From: Flavobacterium sp.
GTDB taxonomy: Bacteria > Bacteroidota > Bacteroidia > Flavobacteriales > Flavobacteriaceae
Length of the DNA stretch: 32,483 nucleotides
Direction of reading: 5' to 3'
Assembly (NCBI GenBank): GCA_030153045.1
Contig: JASLID010000090.1
Location: 1-32,483 of the forward strand
Shown: in pieces, positions 16,054-24,068 of the stretch
Position numbering within the stretch: position 1 is the first letter of the stretch
How the letters are laid out: the number at the start of each line of letters is the position of its first letter
Notes under the pieces: model-generated
What the model saw: the letters and a program-made list of their open reading frames with translations, nothing else
Databases searched by the model: none
What the model was told of the DNA's origin: nothing
Made by a program: the position numbers and the translations under genes

Positions 16054-16659
16054 ATGAGTATTTTCAAAAAAATATTTGGTTCAAGTAGCGAGACTTCAAA
16101 CGAAGGCAATCAAAACGATTATAATCCGTTTCAAGACATACACGCTCAACTTCCTATTGATGAGCAGTTCACACACAATTTCAAGAAAAATGGAGGTAAG
16201 TTTTTGTATTGCGAAAATATTGCCGAATTGAACGAACAGTTTGAAAACATACTGGAAGAAAACGATTGGTTTGAATCTGAAGCCATGTGTTTAGAGCCAA
16301 GATTGTTTAAAATGTTAGAAACAAATAATATCATTTTTCAAAATACAAAATCTCCAAAATTTTTATTGGCAAGTTGTGAGAATTTAATTGCTGAAGAAGG
16401 TTCAGTTTTATTCTCATCCAATCAAATCAAGCAAAACAAACCAAATGATTTGCCTGGAAACATAGTTTTAGTGGCAACAACCAGTCAAATTATACTAAGT
16501 AAAAGCGACGGTTTAAGAGAAATTAAAAAACGTTATACTACTGATTATCCAACTAACATTACAACCATAAATTACTTCGAAAAAGGAAAAGAAGATGACT
16601 TCTTGCACTACGGAAGTTCGCCTAAAAACTTATATTTACTGCTATTAGAAGACTTATAA
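16054..16659 (+). CDS. LUD-domain (LutC/YkgG-like) protein
   Basis: A 201-residue cytoplasmic protein with the LUD fold found in LutC of the lactate-utilisation system. Typical pieces are the region ending in ASCENLIAEEGSVLFSSNQI and VLVATTSQIILSKSDGL. LutA and LutB partners are not nearby, so a role in lactate oxidation is not supported here. The ATG at 16054 begins MSIFKKIFG; an upstream TTG frame at 16012 overlaps the promoter box. The stop is one base before the cdsA start. Confidence 0.8.
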   Translation: MSIFKKIFGSSSETSNEGNQNDYNPFQDIHAQLPIDEQFTHNFKKNGGKFLYCENIAELNEQFENILEENDWFESEAMCLEPRLFKMLETNNIIFQNTKSPKFLLASCENLIAEEGSVLFSSNQIKQNKPNDLPGNIVLVATTSQIILSKSDGLREIKKRYTTDYPTNITTINYFEKGKEDDFLHYGSSPKNLYLLLLEDL

Positions 16660-16660
16660 G

Positions 16661-17464
16661 ATGAATGAAAATGTAATACGTTCATTGTCTGGCATAGTTT
16701 ATATCTCAGTTTTAGTACTGGCTACACTTTATTCAATTGAATCTTTTTTTATACTGTTTGGAATCTTTTTGTTATTGACCGTTAAAGAATTTGCCAGATT
16801 AATCCATTTACCACAAATCCCTGCGTTAATTGCATCTATTATTGTATATTTTCAATTTGCCGTTTTTGGTTCAAATCATTTAATCGAATCGGGTTTAGGA
16901 ATACTAACCATTGTATTGTTAATTCAACTTGTATTCTGGCTGTTTTCAAAAAAGAACACTTCATTAAATCAATCCAATTGGTTATTGCTTACGGGCTATA
17001 TAATTTTCCCTTTTGTATTTTTAACCAAATTACCAATTGTCAATAATCAATTCATTCCTTCAATAATTATTGGTATCTTTATCCTTATTTGGACAAATGA
17101 TACTTTTGCTTATATTGTAGGAAAGTCTATAGGAAAGAATAAGTTATTTGAAAGAATTTCACCTAAAAAAACCATTGAAGGCTTCGTTGGAGGTGTGTTT
17201 TTTGCCATAATTGCAAGTGTTATCATTGCCGAATATTATGTAGTTGAAATGTCTATGATGAACTGGATCATTACCGCTTTTATGATTAGTATCTTTGGAA
17301 CTATTGGCGATTTAGTCGAATCAAAATTTAAGCGAATAGCCAACGTAAAAGACAGCGGGAATATCATGCCGGGCCACGGCGGAATGTTAGATAGATTAGA
17401 TAGTATTATATTTGTAGCACCATTTTTATTTTTATTTTATAAAGTTATAGCATATGTTTCATAA
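16661..17464 (+). CDS. cdsA: Phosphatidate cytidylyltransferase (CDP-diglyceride synthase)
   Basis: A 267-residue integral membrane enzyme that makes CDP-diacylglycerol from phosphatidate and CTP, the branch point of phospholipid synthesis. The family signature is present near the C-terminus (DLVESKFKRIANVKDSGN followed by MPGHGGMLDRLDS), with SPKKTIEGFVGG and TNDTFAYIVGKSIGKN before it. About seven or eight hydrophobic segments fill the rest. It overlaps psd by 11 bp, which fits translational coupling of two steps of the same pathway. Confidence 0.94.
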   Translation: MNENVIRSLSGIVYISVLVLATLYSIESFFILFGIFLLLTVKEFARLIHLPQIPALIASIIVYFQFAVFGSNHLIESGLGILTIVLLIQLVFWLFSKKNTSLNQSNWLLLTGYIIFPFVFLTKLPIVNNQFIPSIIIGIFILIWTNDTFAYIVGKSIGKNKLFERISPKKTIEGFVGGVFFAIIASVIIAEYYVVEMSMMNWIITAFMISIFGTIGDLVESKFKRIANVKDSGNIMPGHGGMLDRLDSIIFVAPFLFLFYKVIAYVS

Positions 17465-18104
17465 AGAAGGATTTAAAATTATTTTAATAGGCTCATTATT
17501 AGTAGTTGCAGGGATTGTATTGATTGACAAGTTTGTTGACGTCAGCTGGCTTAAAATGGCACTGCAATTGGTTCTTTTGTTTTTTTATGTAATGATTTTG
17601 CAGTTTTTCAGAAATCCTAACAGAACAATTACTCCTAATGATGCTCATATTGTAGCGCCAGTTGATGGTAAAGTAGTGGTTATTGAAGAGGTTTTTGAAT
17701 CAGAATATTTTAAAGACAACCGTTTACAGGTTTCTATTTTCATGTCGCCAATAAATGTGCATGTTACACGTTATGCTGTTTCAGGAACAGTGAAATATAG
17801 TAAATACCATCCAGGGAAATATTTGGTAGCTTGGCATCCAAAAGCAAGTACCGAAAACGAGCGTACAACAGTTGTAATTGAAAATAAAGTTTTTGGCGAA
17901 ATCATGTACCGTCAAATCGCCGGTGCTTTAGCCAAAAGAATCGTTAATTATGCAGAAGAAGGAACTCAAGTAGTTCAAGGAACCGATGCAGGATTTATAA
18001 AATTTGGTTCAAGAGTCGATTTGTATTTGCCACTTGGAACAAAAGTGAACGTAAAATTAAACGAAAAAGCAATAGGAAATAAAACCATTATTGCAATAGG
18101 ATAA
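17454..18104 (+). CDS. psd: Phosphatidylserine decarboxylase proenzyme
   Basis: A 216-residue short-form decarboxylase converting phosphatidylserine to phosphatidylethanolamine. Like others it should cut itself to make a pyruvoyl cofactor; the expected site is Gly185-Ser186 in FIKFGSRVDLYLP. VAPVDGKVVVIEE and MSPINVHVTRYAVSG are further family motifs. One or two N-terminal membrane helices (residues about 8-50) anchor it. It overlaps cdsA and is followed after 3 bp by the acyl-CoA-binding protein. Phosphatidylserine synthase is not in the window. Confidence 0.92.
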   Translation: MFHKEGFKIILIGSLLVVAGIVLIDKFVDVSWLKMALQLVLLFFYVMILQFFRNPNRTITPNDAHIVAPVDGKVVVIEEVFESEYFKDNRLQVSIFMSPINVHVTRYAVSGTVKYSKYHPGKYLVAWHPKASTENERTTVVIENKVFGEIMYRQIAGALAKRIVNYAEEGTQVVQGTDAGFIKFGSRVDLYLPLGTKVNVKLNEKAIGNKTIIAIG

Positions 18105-18107
18105 TAT

Positions 18108-18389
18108 ATGTCTGATAAAGATTTAGATACACTATTTCAGAAGGCAGTTACTTTAGCTAACACCATACCACAGTCATCTTTGCCGCAAGATGTTCAGTTA
18201 AGATGTTATGCCTATTATAAGCAAGCAACTTTCGGCGCATTAGGAAGCGTAAATTATTCCAATTTAGATGTTAGAGATGCTTTCAAAAATAATGCTTGGA
18301 TGCAAATAAGAAATATTTCTGAAGCCGAAGCAAAACGTCGTTACATAGATTTAATAAACGAAATTATAAATAATGAACATGAAATATAA
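18108..18389 (+). CDS. Acyl-CoA-binding protein (ACBP)
   Basis: A 93-residue all-helical cytosolic protein of the ACBP family, which binds long-chain acyl-CoA and shields or delivers it. Family marks are LRCYAYYKQATFGALG, KNNAWMQI and a closing helix with AEAKRRYIDLINEI. ACBP is typical of eukaryotes and patchy in bacteria, though known in Bacteroidota. Its place just after cdsA-psd suggests a link with membrane lipid synthesis. Its last codons overlap the superoxide dismutase start by 17 bp. Confidence 0.88.
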   Translation: MSDKDLDTLFQKAVTLANTIPQSSLPQDVQLRCYAYYKQATFGALGSVNYSNLDVRDAFKNNAWMQIRNISEAEAKRRYIDLINEIINNEHEI

Positions 18390-19233
18390 TCAGCTTTTAT
18401 TTGTTGCAGTAATTGTAACAACTGCAGTTTCATGTAAAAAAGACACTTTAATTGAAGTTGTCGATGTACCAGCTGCTCCAATAGTCGCTGTAGAACAAAA
18501 AGGAGGAAAGCCAACAGATGTTAAAGCCATTCAAGGTGCTTTTGAGTTGATGGAATTGCCTTTTGGCTATAAAGACCTTGAGCCTCATTTAGATGCATTA
18601 ACTACTGAATTACATTATTCCAAACATCATTTAGGCTATGTAAATAGTTTGAACAAAGCGGTAATAGGTACAAAGTATGAAGTACTTGAAATTGAACCTA
18701 TTTTAAAAAGTTTGAACCTATCTGACGAAATCATTAGAAGCAATGCAGGTGGTGTCTACAATCATAACTTTTTTTGGGAAGAATTGGCTCCAAAAGCTGG
18801 AGGTGAACCAGAAGGAGAATTGTTAGAAGCCATAATCAAAGACTTTGGCTCATTTGATGAGTTTAGAAGATTGTTTACTGAAACTTCGGTCAAATTAACA
18901 GGATCGGGTTGGGCTTGGTTGGTTTCTGATAAAACAGGAAAATTAAAAATTGTCATTACAAACAATAACGACAATCCTTTAATGAAAAATTTAGGGGTTT
19001 CTGGAATTCCAATTTTAAATGTAGACTTATGGGAACATGCCTATTATTTGAAATTTCAAAATAGAAAAAGAGACTATGTAAATACTTTTTTTAGTGTTGT
19101 AAATTGGGATGTAGCTCAAAAAAGATATGAAGCATTTGGAAAAGTTGCTAGAGTTACTGCACCGGTTGTAAGTGAAACACTTCCAACTACTGAAGAAGTT
19201 CCTGTAGAACAAGTGCCGACAGAAACACCGTAA
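18373..19233 (+). CDS. Fe/Mn superoxide dismutase, lipoprotein form
   Basis: Converts superoxide to oxygen and hydrogen peroxide. The 286-residue protein has a lipoprotein signal ending AVSC (Cys21), a linker of about 35 residues, the SOD domain (about 58-250) and a Pro/Thr/Glu-rich tail of about 30 residues. Metal ligands are His81 (LHYSKHH), His131 (YNHNFFW), Asp218 and His222 (VDLWEHAYY). Metal preference cannot be fixed by eye. Unlike the usual cytosolic enzyme it should sit in the envelope. An ATG at 18379, two codons in, is an alternative start; both overlap the ACBP gene. Confidence 0.92.
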   Translation: MNMKYNQLLFVAVIVTTAVSCKKDTLIEVVDVPAAPIVAVEQKGGKPTDVKAIQGAFELMELPFGYKDLEPHLDALTTELHYSKHHLGYVNSLNKAVIGTKYEVLEIEPILKSLNLSDEIIRSNAGGVYNHNFFWEELAPKAGGEPEGELLEAIIKDFGSFDEFRRLFTETSVKLTGSGWAWLVSDKTGKLKIVITNNNDNPLMKNLGVSGIPILNVDLWEHAYYLKFQNRKRDYVNTFFSVVNWDVAQKRYEAFGKVARVTAPVVSETLPTTEEVPVEQVPTETP

Positions 19234-19257
19234 TTTAAAACTTAAATTTTAGATATT

Positions 19258-19293
19258 AAAAAAGCCATTAGTTTGAAATTAATGGCTTTTTTT
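19258..19293. terminator. Bidirectional terminator
   Basis: AAAAAAGCCATTA pairs with TAATGGCTTTTTT across a 9-nt loop, after the superoxide dismutase and before the convergent membrane protein gene. Confidence 0.8.
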
Positions 19294-19321
19294 ATGATTT
19301 TATTGTTGAGTAATAAAATTA

Positions 19322-19891
19322 TCACTTTCTAAAGTTACGTTGTTCGATTATCTGTTCCCTTCTTATGCTTAAATTGATGGCTTTTTTTAACCTCGGGCGA
19401 TTGTAGCGTTGCAGGAATATAGGATAAAGATTCAACAATATATTTAAGGCTAAAAGCCACAATGATTCTAAAATACCAAATTTAAATACTACAAAAATGA
19501 AGAACATGGTAACTATAAAAAAGATAATGATATGGCCAAATTCAGATTGTTTTGTACGATATTCCAAATGAATTAAAGCTTTCGAATTCAGTCCTACGGG
19601 ATTGTCTTTTTTATTTAGTTTTTCCCAACCGATCCAAACCAGTAGCTTTCTAAAAATATTTATTCCTAAGTATTCGTAAATCTTTCCTTTCTTTTCTCTC
19701 TTTTTTTCGTTGTAATAATTAGATTTAAACTCAGGTTTTAGCGTTTGAGTAAATAAATAGACGGTCATCATTAACATTAAATTCAGTATCCATGCGAATT
19801 GGAAACCTATCAATCCAATCTTAACTACAAGCCAATATGTCATCAAAATAGTAGCAATGATGTTAAGACAAATGATTATGTATTTACGCAT
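19322..19891 (-). CDS. CrtO-like membrane protein (putative acyltransferase)
   Basis: A 189-residue membrane protein with hydrophobic segments at about 4-24, 28-47, 120-141 and 144-163. The C-terminal part reads NLYPIFLQRYNRPRL (motif at 161-167), which closely resembles the end of staphylococcal CrtO, the acyltransferase that adds a fatty acid to the sugar of staphyloxanthin. A Glu117/His120 pair (SEFGHI) also matches CrtO's ELIHW. The match is from memory and covers short motifs. No carotenoid genes are in the window, so the substrate is open. It follows lgt by 21 bp and is probably co-transcribed. Confidence 0.6.
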   Translation of the reverse strand: MRKYIIICLNIIATILMTYWLVVKIGLIGFQFAWILNLMLMMTVYLFTQTLKPEFKSNYYNEKKREKKGKIYEYLGINIFRKLLVWIGWEKLNKKDNPVGLNSKALIHLEYRTKQSEFGHIIIFFIVTMFFIFVVFKFGILESLWLLALNILLNLYPIFLQRYNRPRLKKAINLSIRREQIIEQRNFRK

Positions 19892-19912
19892 GCTAAATGT
19901 TTGTTTAATAGA

Positions 19913-20836
19913 TTACTCTGTTTTTACTTTTGCTGTAAATATAAAATAAAGACCAACTATAATAAAAGGAATACTCAACCACTGGCCTGTAGAAAGCAAT
20001 CCTAACACATTTTCAAAACCACCTTGGCTTTCTTTTACTGACTCTACGATAATTCTAACAGAAAATAGGGTCACTAAGAATAGTCCAAAAAGGTAACCTT
20101 CTTTTAATCTAGCATTGGTTTTCCAATATAAAAAGTATAATAATGCGAATACAAAGATGTATCCAAATGCCTCGTACAATTGAGACGGATGTTTTGCTGG
20201 TACCTTTTCTAATATATGTGCAAATTGCGGATTAGTTACAATGGCATTATAGGCTTCTTTTGTGTCTGCAATATTGGTAATTTTAGACGCTTGATTAGGA
20301 GTTATAGCATCTTTAACGAATTTTATACCCAAAGCCGAAGTCGTTTCATGACCTACAATTTCAGAATTAAAAAAGTTACCCAATCTAACAAAAATGGCAC
20401 CACTGGCCACTGGAATTACCACTCTGTCTAAAACCCACAACATGGATCTTTTCATGACTCTTTTAGAGAAAAAGTACATAAAAACAATCACTGATATGGC
20501 AGCTCCGTGACTTGCCAATCCTTGAAAACCAGTAAATTCGAAAGTAGGATTAAATCTAAAAGGTAAAAAGATACTTAAAGGATCTTGTTTAATCAATTCA
20601 GTTTGGTAGAATAAAACATGACCTAATCTCGCGCCAAGTAAAACTGAAATCACCATCCAAATAAACATGGAATCCAGTTTTTCTATTGGTTCATTTTCTC
20701 GATCGAATATTTTTTTCATCAAGTAAAAGCCCAATGAAAAAGCAATAACAAACATTAAACTATAAAAGCGAATGGTAAATGAACCTATTTGTATGCCTTC
20801 AGAAGGATTCCATACAAAGTGAAGAAACTGCGTCAT
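19913..20836 (-). CDS. lgt: Prolipoprotein diacylglyceryl transferase
   Basis: The inner-membrane enzyme that moves diacylglycerol from phosphatidylglycerol to the lipobox Cys of prelipoproteins, the first step of lipoprotein maturation. At 307 residues with about seven membrane helices it is of normal length. Motifs seen are GARLGHVLFYQ, LASHGAAISVIVFMY, the signature region RLGNFFNSEIVGHET, and HPSQLYEAFGY. Several lipoproteins in this window (S8, M28, SOD, 12023-12754) would be its substrates. Downstream of yidD; a 73-bp gap separates them. Confidence 0.95.
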   Translation of the reverse strand: MTQFLHFVWNPSEGIQIGSFTIRFYSLMFVIAFSLGFYLMKKIFDRENEPIEKLDSMFIWMVISVLLGARLGHVLFYQTELIKQDPLSIFLPFRFNPTFEFTGFQGLASHGAAISVIVFMYFFSKRVMKRSMLWVLDRVVIPVASGAIFVRLGNFFNSEIVGHETTSALGIKFVKDAITPNQASKITNIADTKEAYNAIVTNPQFAHILEKVPAKHPSQLYEAFGYIFVFALLYFLYWKTNARLKEGYLFGLFLVTLFSVRIIVESVKESQGGFENVLGLLSTGQWLSIPFIIVGLYFIFTAKVKTE

Positions 20837-20850
20837 ATTTTTGTTTTAGG

Positions 20851-20881
20851 TAATACTTCAAAAGTATTAATTATAAAGATA
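20851..20881 (-). promoter_or_regulatory. Inverted repeat and weak -7 box upstream of lgt
   Basis: On the minus strand a near-consensus -7 box TATCTTTA (20881-20874) is followed by TAATACTT-3 nt-AAGTATTA (20869-20851). The palindrome would be at the very 5' end of the lgt leader, 14 bp before the ATG, so it could be an operator or a 5' mRNA hairpin. Confidence 0.3.
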
Positions 20882-20909
20882 TTTTATGTGTTAAAGTGTA
20901 TTAAAATTT

Positions 20910-21134
20910 TTACGGAACGGGGTCATAGCCACTTCCTCCCCAAGGATGGCAACTTAAAATGCGTTTAATTCCTAAATACAATCCATAAATGGGACCGTGT
21001 TTTTGTAATGCTTCTGCCATATAATGGGAGCAAGTAGGCGAGTACCTACAGGTTGCTGGTAAAAGCGGTGATATAATTATTTGGTAAAATCGTACCAAAA
21101 TCAGAAAAGGGAATATGAATATTTTTTTTAACAT
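20910..21134 (-). CDS. yidD: Membrane protein insertion efficiency factor YidD
   Basis: A 74-residue protein assisting YidC-dependent membrane insertion. Its family pattern is plain: an amphipathic N-terminus with FYQIIISPLLPATCRYSPTCSHY, then ALQKHGPIYG and a closing CHPWGGSGYDPVP. Normal length. In many bacteria it sits beside rnpA and yidC; here it lies between cysS and lgt, both on the same strand. Confidence 0.95.
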   Translation of the reverse strand: MLKKIFIFPFLILVRFYQIIISPLLPATCRYSPTCSHYMAEALQKHGPIYGLYLGIKRILSCHPWGGSGYDPVP

Positions 21135-21200
21135 CTTCAGTTATAAAACGAATTAAAATGTAAAATTTTTTGTTTGAAATAAAATTTTTAAAGCAAAACT

Positions 21201-21227
21201 AAAAAATCGGCCTCAAGCCGATTTTTT
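21201..21227 (-). terminator. Terminator after cysS
   Basis: A perfect 11-bp stem (AAAAAATCGGC / GCCGATTTTTT) with a 5-nt loop begins at the base following the cysS stop. On the minus strand it ends in a T run. Confidence 0.8.
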
Positions 21228-22709
21228 TTAATAACTATATCCAGTACCTTCCTTACCATCCTTAAGTTGAATACCTAAATCCAGTAATTGGTCTCTAATA
21301 TCATCCGATAATTGCCAATTTTTGTTAGCACGAGCTTCATTACGCATGCCAATTAACATTTCAACAACACCATTTAATTTCTCAGCATTATTAACATTTT
21401 CAACTTCATTCTTAATACCTAAAATATCAAAAACGAAATTGTTTAATGTAGATTTAAGTAATTCTAAATCTTCAGTCGTAATCGTTTCTTTAGCGTCATT
21501 TAATAAATTCACATACTTTATTCCCTCAAACAACTGGGCAATCAAAATAGGCGTATTAAAATCGTCATTCATGGCATCATAACAAGATTGTCTCCATGCT
21601 TGAATATTAATAGTCGAGCTTGCAGTTGTAGGTAATTTATCTAATAACTTAACCCCCTCCATCAAGCGGTTAAAACCTTTTTCACTGGCTACCATAGCAT
21701 CGTTGGAAATATCCAATACACTTCGGTAGTGTGCTTGCATGAAACAGAAACGAACAATATTGGAACTAAAAGCTTTTTCAAAGAAATTATTATTTCCTTC
21801 AAGTAATTCCATAGGCAAAATGAAATTCCCTGTCGATTTACTCATTCTTAAACCGTTCATGGTAAGCATGTTAGTGTGCATCCAGTATTTCACAGGAGTT
21901 ACTCCATTGCGGGCTTTTCCTTGTGCAATCTCACACTCATGATGAGGGAATTTTAAATCCATACCGCCACCATGAATGTCAAATGTGTCGCCTAAGTATT
22001 TAGTACTCATGGCAGTACATTCTAAATGCCAACCCGGAAATCCTTCTCCCCAAGGAGAATTCCAACGCATAATATGTGCCGGTGACGCGCCTTTCCACAA
22101 AGCAAAATCTTGCGGATTTTTCTTTTCGTTCTGACCATCTAAATCTCTGGTATTAGCAAGTAAATCATCAACATTACGATTGTTTAGCTCACCATAATTC
22201 ATTCCTCTTTTGTTGTACTCTTGCACATCAAAATAAACTGAACCATTACTTTCATAAGCAAAACCATCTTCAATTAACTTCTGAGTCAGTTCAATCTGCT
22301 CAATAATATGTCCGGTAGCTGTTGGCTCAATACTTGGAGGAAGAAAATTAAATAAATCCAATACCTTATGAAAGTACACAGTATATTTCTGTACTACTTC
22401 CATCGGTTCCAGTTTTTCCAATCGTGTTTGTTTAACAAAACGGTCGTTTTCTACATTGCCATCATCGGTTAAATGTCCAGCATCTGTAATATTTCTTACA
22501 TAACGTACATTGTATCCTAAATGTAAAAAATACCTAAAAATCATGTCGAAACTCATAAAAGTACGCACATTACCAAGGTGTACATGACTGTATACCGTTG
22601 GTCCACAAACATACATTCCAATATTTCCTTCATGAATTGGAGTAAATGTTACTTTTTCGCCCGTAAGCGTATTGTATACTTTTATGGAATGATTTTTATA
22701 TAGTTGCAT
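21228..22709 (-). CDS. cysS: Cysteinyl-tRNA synthetase
   Basis: A 493-residue class I synthetase charging tRNA-Cys. The HIGH-type motif is in CGPTVYSHVHLGN and the KMSKS motif in LRMSKSTGNF. Zinc-binding residues are Cys in YVCGPT, Cys in LECTAMS, and His/Cys in HHECEIAQ. C-terminal DALR-type and anticodon-binding regions are present and the length is normal. The ATG at 22709 is 7 bp from hairpin element B, which fills the gap to the upstream folE gene. Confidence 0.96.
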   Translation of the reverse strand: MQLYKNHSIKVYNTLTGEKVTFTPIHEGNIGMYVCGPTVYSHVHLGNVRTFMSFDMIFRYFLHLGYNVRYVRNITDAGHLTDDGNVENDRFVKQTRLEKLEPMEVVQKYTVYFHKVLDLFNFLPPSIEPTATGHIIEQIELTQKLIEDGFAYESNGSVYFDVQEYNKRGMNYGELNNRNVDDLLANTRDLDGQNEKKNPQDFALWKGASPAHIMRWNSPWGEGFPGWHLECTAMSTKYLGDTFDIHGGGMDLKFPHHECEIAQGKARNGVTPVKYWMHTNMLTMNGLRMSKSTGNFILPMELLEGNNNFFEKAFSSNIVRFCFMQAHYRSVLDISNDAMVASEKGFNRLMEGVKLLDKLPTTASSTINIQAWRQSCYDAMNDDFNTPILIAQLFEGIKYVNLLNDAKETITTEDLELLKSTLNNFVFDILGIKNEVENVNNAEKLNGVVEMLIGMRNEARANKNWQLSDDIRDQLLDLGIQLKDGKEGTGYSY

Positions 22710-22716
22710 TTTTATG

Positions 22717-22811
22717 AGGAGCTATTCCTGCTATTCGCTGTATCTTTTATTTTGTTACACTTCGTTACCTCAGTTTAACAAAATAAAAGGATGCCGCTAC
22801 TATCAGGGCTA
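22717..22811 (+). repeat. Flavobacterial hairpin element, copy B
   Basis: Begins AGGAGCTATTCCTGCTAT and ends TATCAGGGCTA, related to 5342-5457 and 31241-31318. Its inner stem is a perfect 14-bp pair, 22744-22757 with 22776-22789 (CTTTTATTTTGTTA / TAACAAAATAAAAG). The outer arm 22727-22743 pairs with 22791-22807 at 13 of 17 positions, one of them G-T. The copy fills the whole gap between folE and cysS, and in the canonical orientation it is antisense to both. Confidence 0.78.
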
Positions 22812-23483
22812 TTAAAAATTAGTATCTAATTTAATGTAATCAAGAAATTCTCTTCTGGTTTTTTCTTCTTTGAATTTACCGCCAAATTCCGATGTAACCG
22901 TGCTGCTTTCAATATCTTTAATACCACGAGAGTTTACACATAAGTGTTTGGCATCCATTACGCAAGCCACATCTTGAGTACCTAAAGCACTTTGAAGTTC
23001 TTGAACAATTTGCATGGTCAAGCGCTCTTGTACTTGAGGTCTTTTGGCATAATATTCAACAATACGATTCATTTTAGACAAACCTATTACTGTTCCGTTA
23101 GAGATATAAGCCACGTGTGCACGCCCAATTATGGGAAGTAAATGATGCTCGCAAGTTGAGTAAACCGTAATGTTTTTTTCAACTAACATTTCACCGTACT
23201 TATAATTATTGGCAAAAGTCGAAGGGTTAGGCTTTTTATTCGGGTTTAACCCCCCAAAAATTTCTTTTACAAACATTTTAGCCACACGATTTGGGGTTCC
23301 GTGCAAACTATCATCAGTTAAATCCATACCCAAAGTCGTCAAAATACTTTTGACATCTTTTTTAATAGATTCTATTTTTTGTTCATCGGTTAAGTCAAAA
23401 GCATCTTTTCGTAACGGATTAGTTGCATTTGTTGCTATATGATTGTTTCCTATTTCGTCTTGAAAATCTTCGTTATGAGTCAT
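22812..23483 (-). CDS. folE: GTP cyclohydrolase I
   Basis: A 223-residue enzyme converting GTP to dihydroneopterin triphosphate, the first step of folate and tetrahydrobiopterin synthesis. The zinc-site motif STCEHHLLPIIGRAHVAYI and the signature RPQVQERLTMQI are present, together with the third zinc Cys in MDAKHLCVNSRGI. An N-terminal extension of about 40 polar residues precedes the enzyme core, as in other Flavobacteria. The stop codon directly abuts hairpin element B. It has its own -7 box at 23521-23528. Confidence 0.95.
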   Translation of the reverse strand: MTHNEDFQDEIGNNHIATNATNPLRKDAFDLTDEQKIESIKKDVKSILTTLGMDLTDDSLHGTPNRVAKMFVKEIFGGLNPNKKPNPSTFANNYKYGEMLVEKNITVYSTCEHHLLPIIGRAHVAYISNGTVIGLSKMNRIVEYYAKRPQVQERLTMQIVQELQSALGTQDVACVMDAKHLCVNSRGIKDIESSTVTSEFGGKFKEEKTRREFLDYIKLDTNF

Positions 23484-23520
23484 TAAATAAGGGTTAGCGC
23501 GATTAAATTTAAATGAACTG

Positions 23521-23528
23521 CAAATATA
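23521..23528 (-). promoter_or_regulatory. -7 promoter box for folE
   Basis: The minus strand reads TATATTTG, an exact TAnnTTTG match, 37 nt before the folE ATG. No TTG lies at the expected distance. Confidence 0.45.
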
Positions 23529-23646
23529 ATTAATATTATTAATTTTTCGAGTTTGTTAATATGTATAAAAAAAAATAAAACAAAGCTAAAATTATATTAA
23601 AATTATGTAAATTTCGTGCGAATTATTTAAATTAATAACACAAAGA

Positions 23647-24066
23647 ATGAAAAATAATTGGTTAAATATTGTATTCATACTGGTTTTCTCTCAGTTTGTA
23701 ATGGCACAATCGGATAATAATTGTGTGCTAAATTATAAAGCAGAACTTACTGCAAGTCCAATCGAAGCAAGAAATTCTGAAAAATATGCCATTTTAGATT
23801 GGGATTTTTCAAGCATTAAAGATGCAGCTATTAAAATAGAGGTACTACCTATTAATGATTGTCATAAAAAGGAAAAAGCACTTAGGTTTAAAAACGTCAT
23901 TATTATAAATATAGACGATAAGGAAAACAAATTAGTTGGTTCAAAAAAACTCATGCATTTAGAAATGTTAAGTAAATGTTTCAAATGGCGTGTATTCATC
24001 ACAAAAGGCAATTGTCAAAAAGTATCTGATTGGCAATATCATTCTTTCATAAATAATAAGAAGTAA
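23647..24066 (+). CDS. Small secreted protein of unknown function, beside the adhesin
   Basis: A 139-residue exported protein: a signal peptide ends near VMAQ, leaving about 119 mature residues. Four Cys are present (NNCVL, NDCHK, SKCFK, GNCQK), enough for two disulfides. The pattern of alternating strands with WDF, IKIEVLP and WRVFITKGNCQKVSDWQY resembles a fibronectin type III-like beta sandwich, by eye only. No T9SS sorting domain. It ends 2 bp before the adhesin gene and both have signal peptides, so the two are likely made together. A near-consensus box TAAATTTC lies at 23608-23615. Confidence 0.72.
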   Translation: MKNNWLNIVFILVFSQFVMAQSDNNCVLNYKAELTASPIEARNSEKYAILDWDFSSIKDAAIKIEVLPINDCHKKEKALRFKNVIIINIDDKENKLVGSKKLMHLEMLSKCFKWRVFITKGNCQKVSDWQYHSFINNKK

Positions 24067-24068
24067 TT

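Noticed and set aside
16054..16659. LUD protein as part of a lactate-utilisation operon
   Set aside because: No lutA or lutB genes nearby; the neighbours are ftsH, cdsA and psd.
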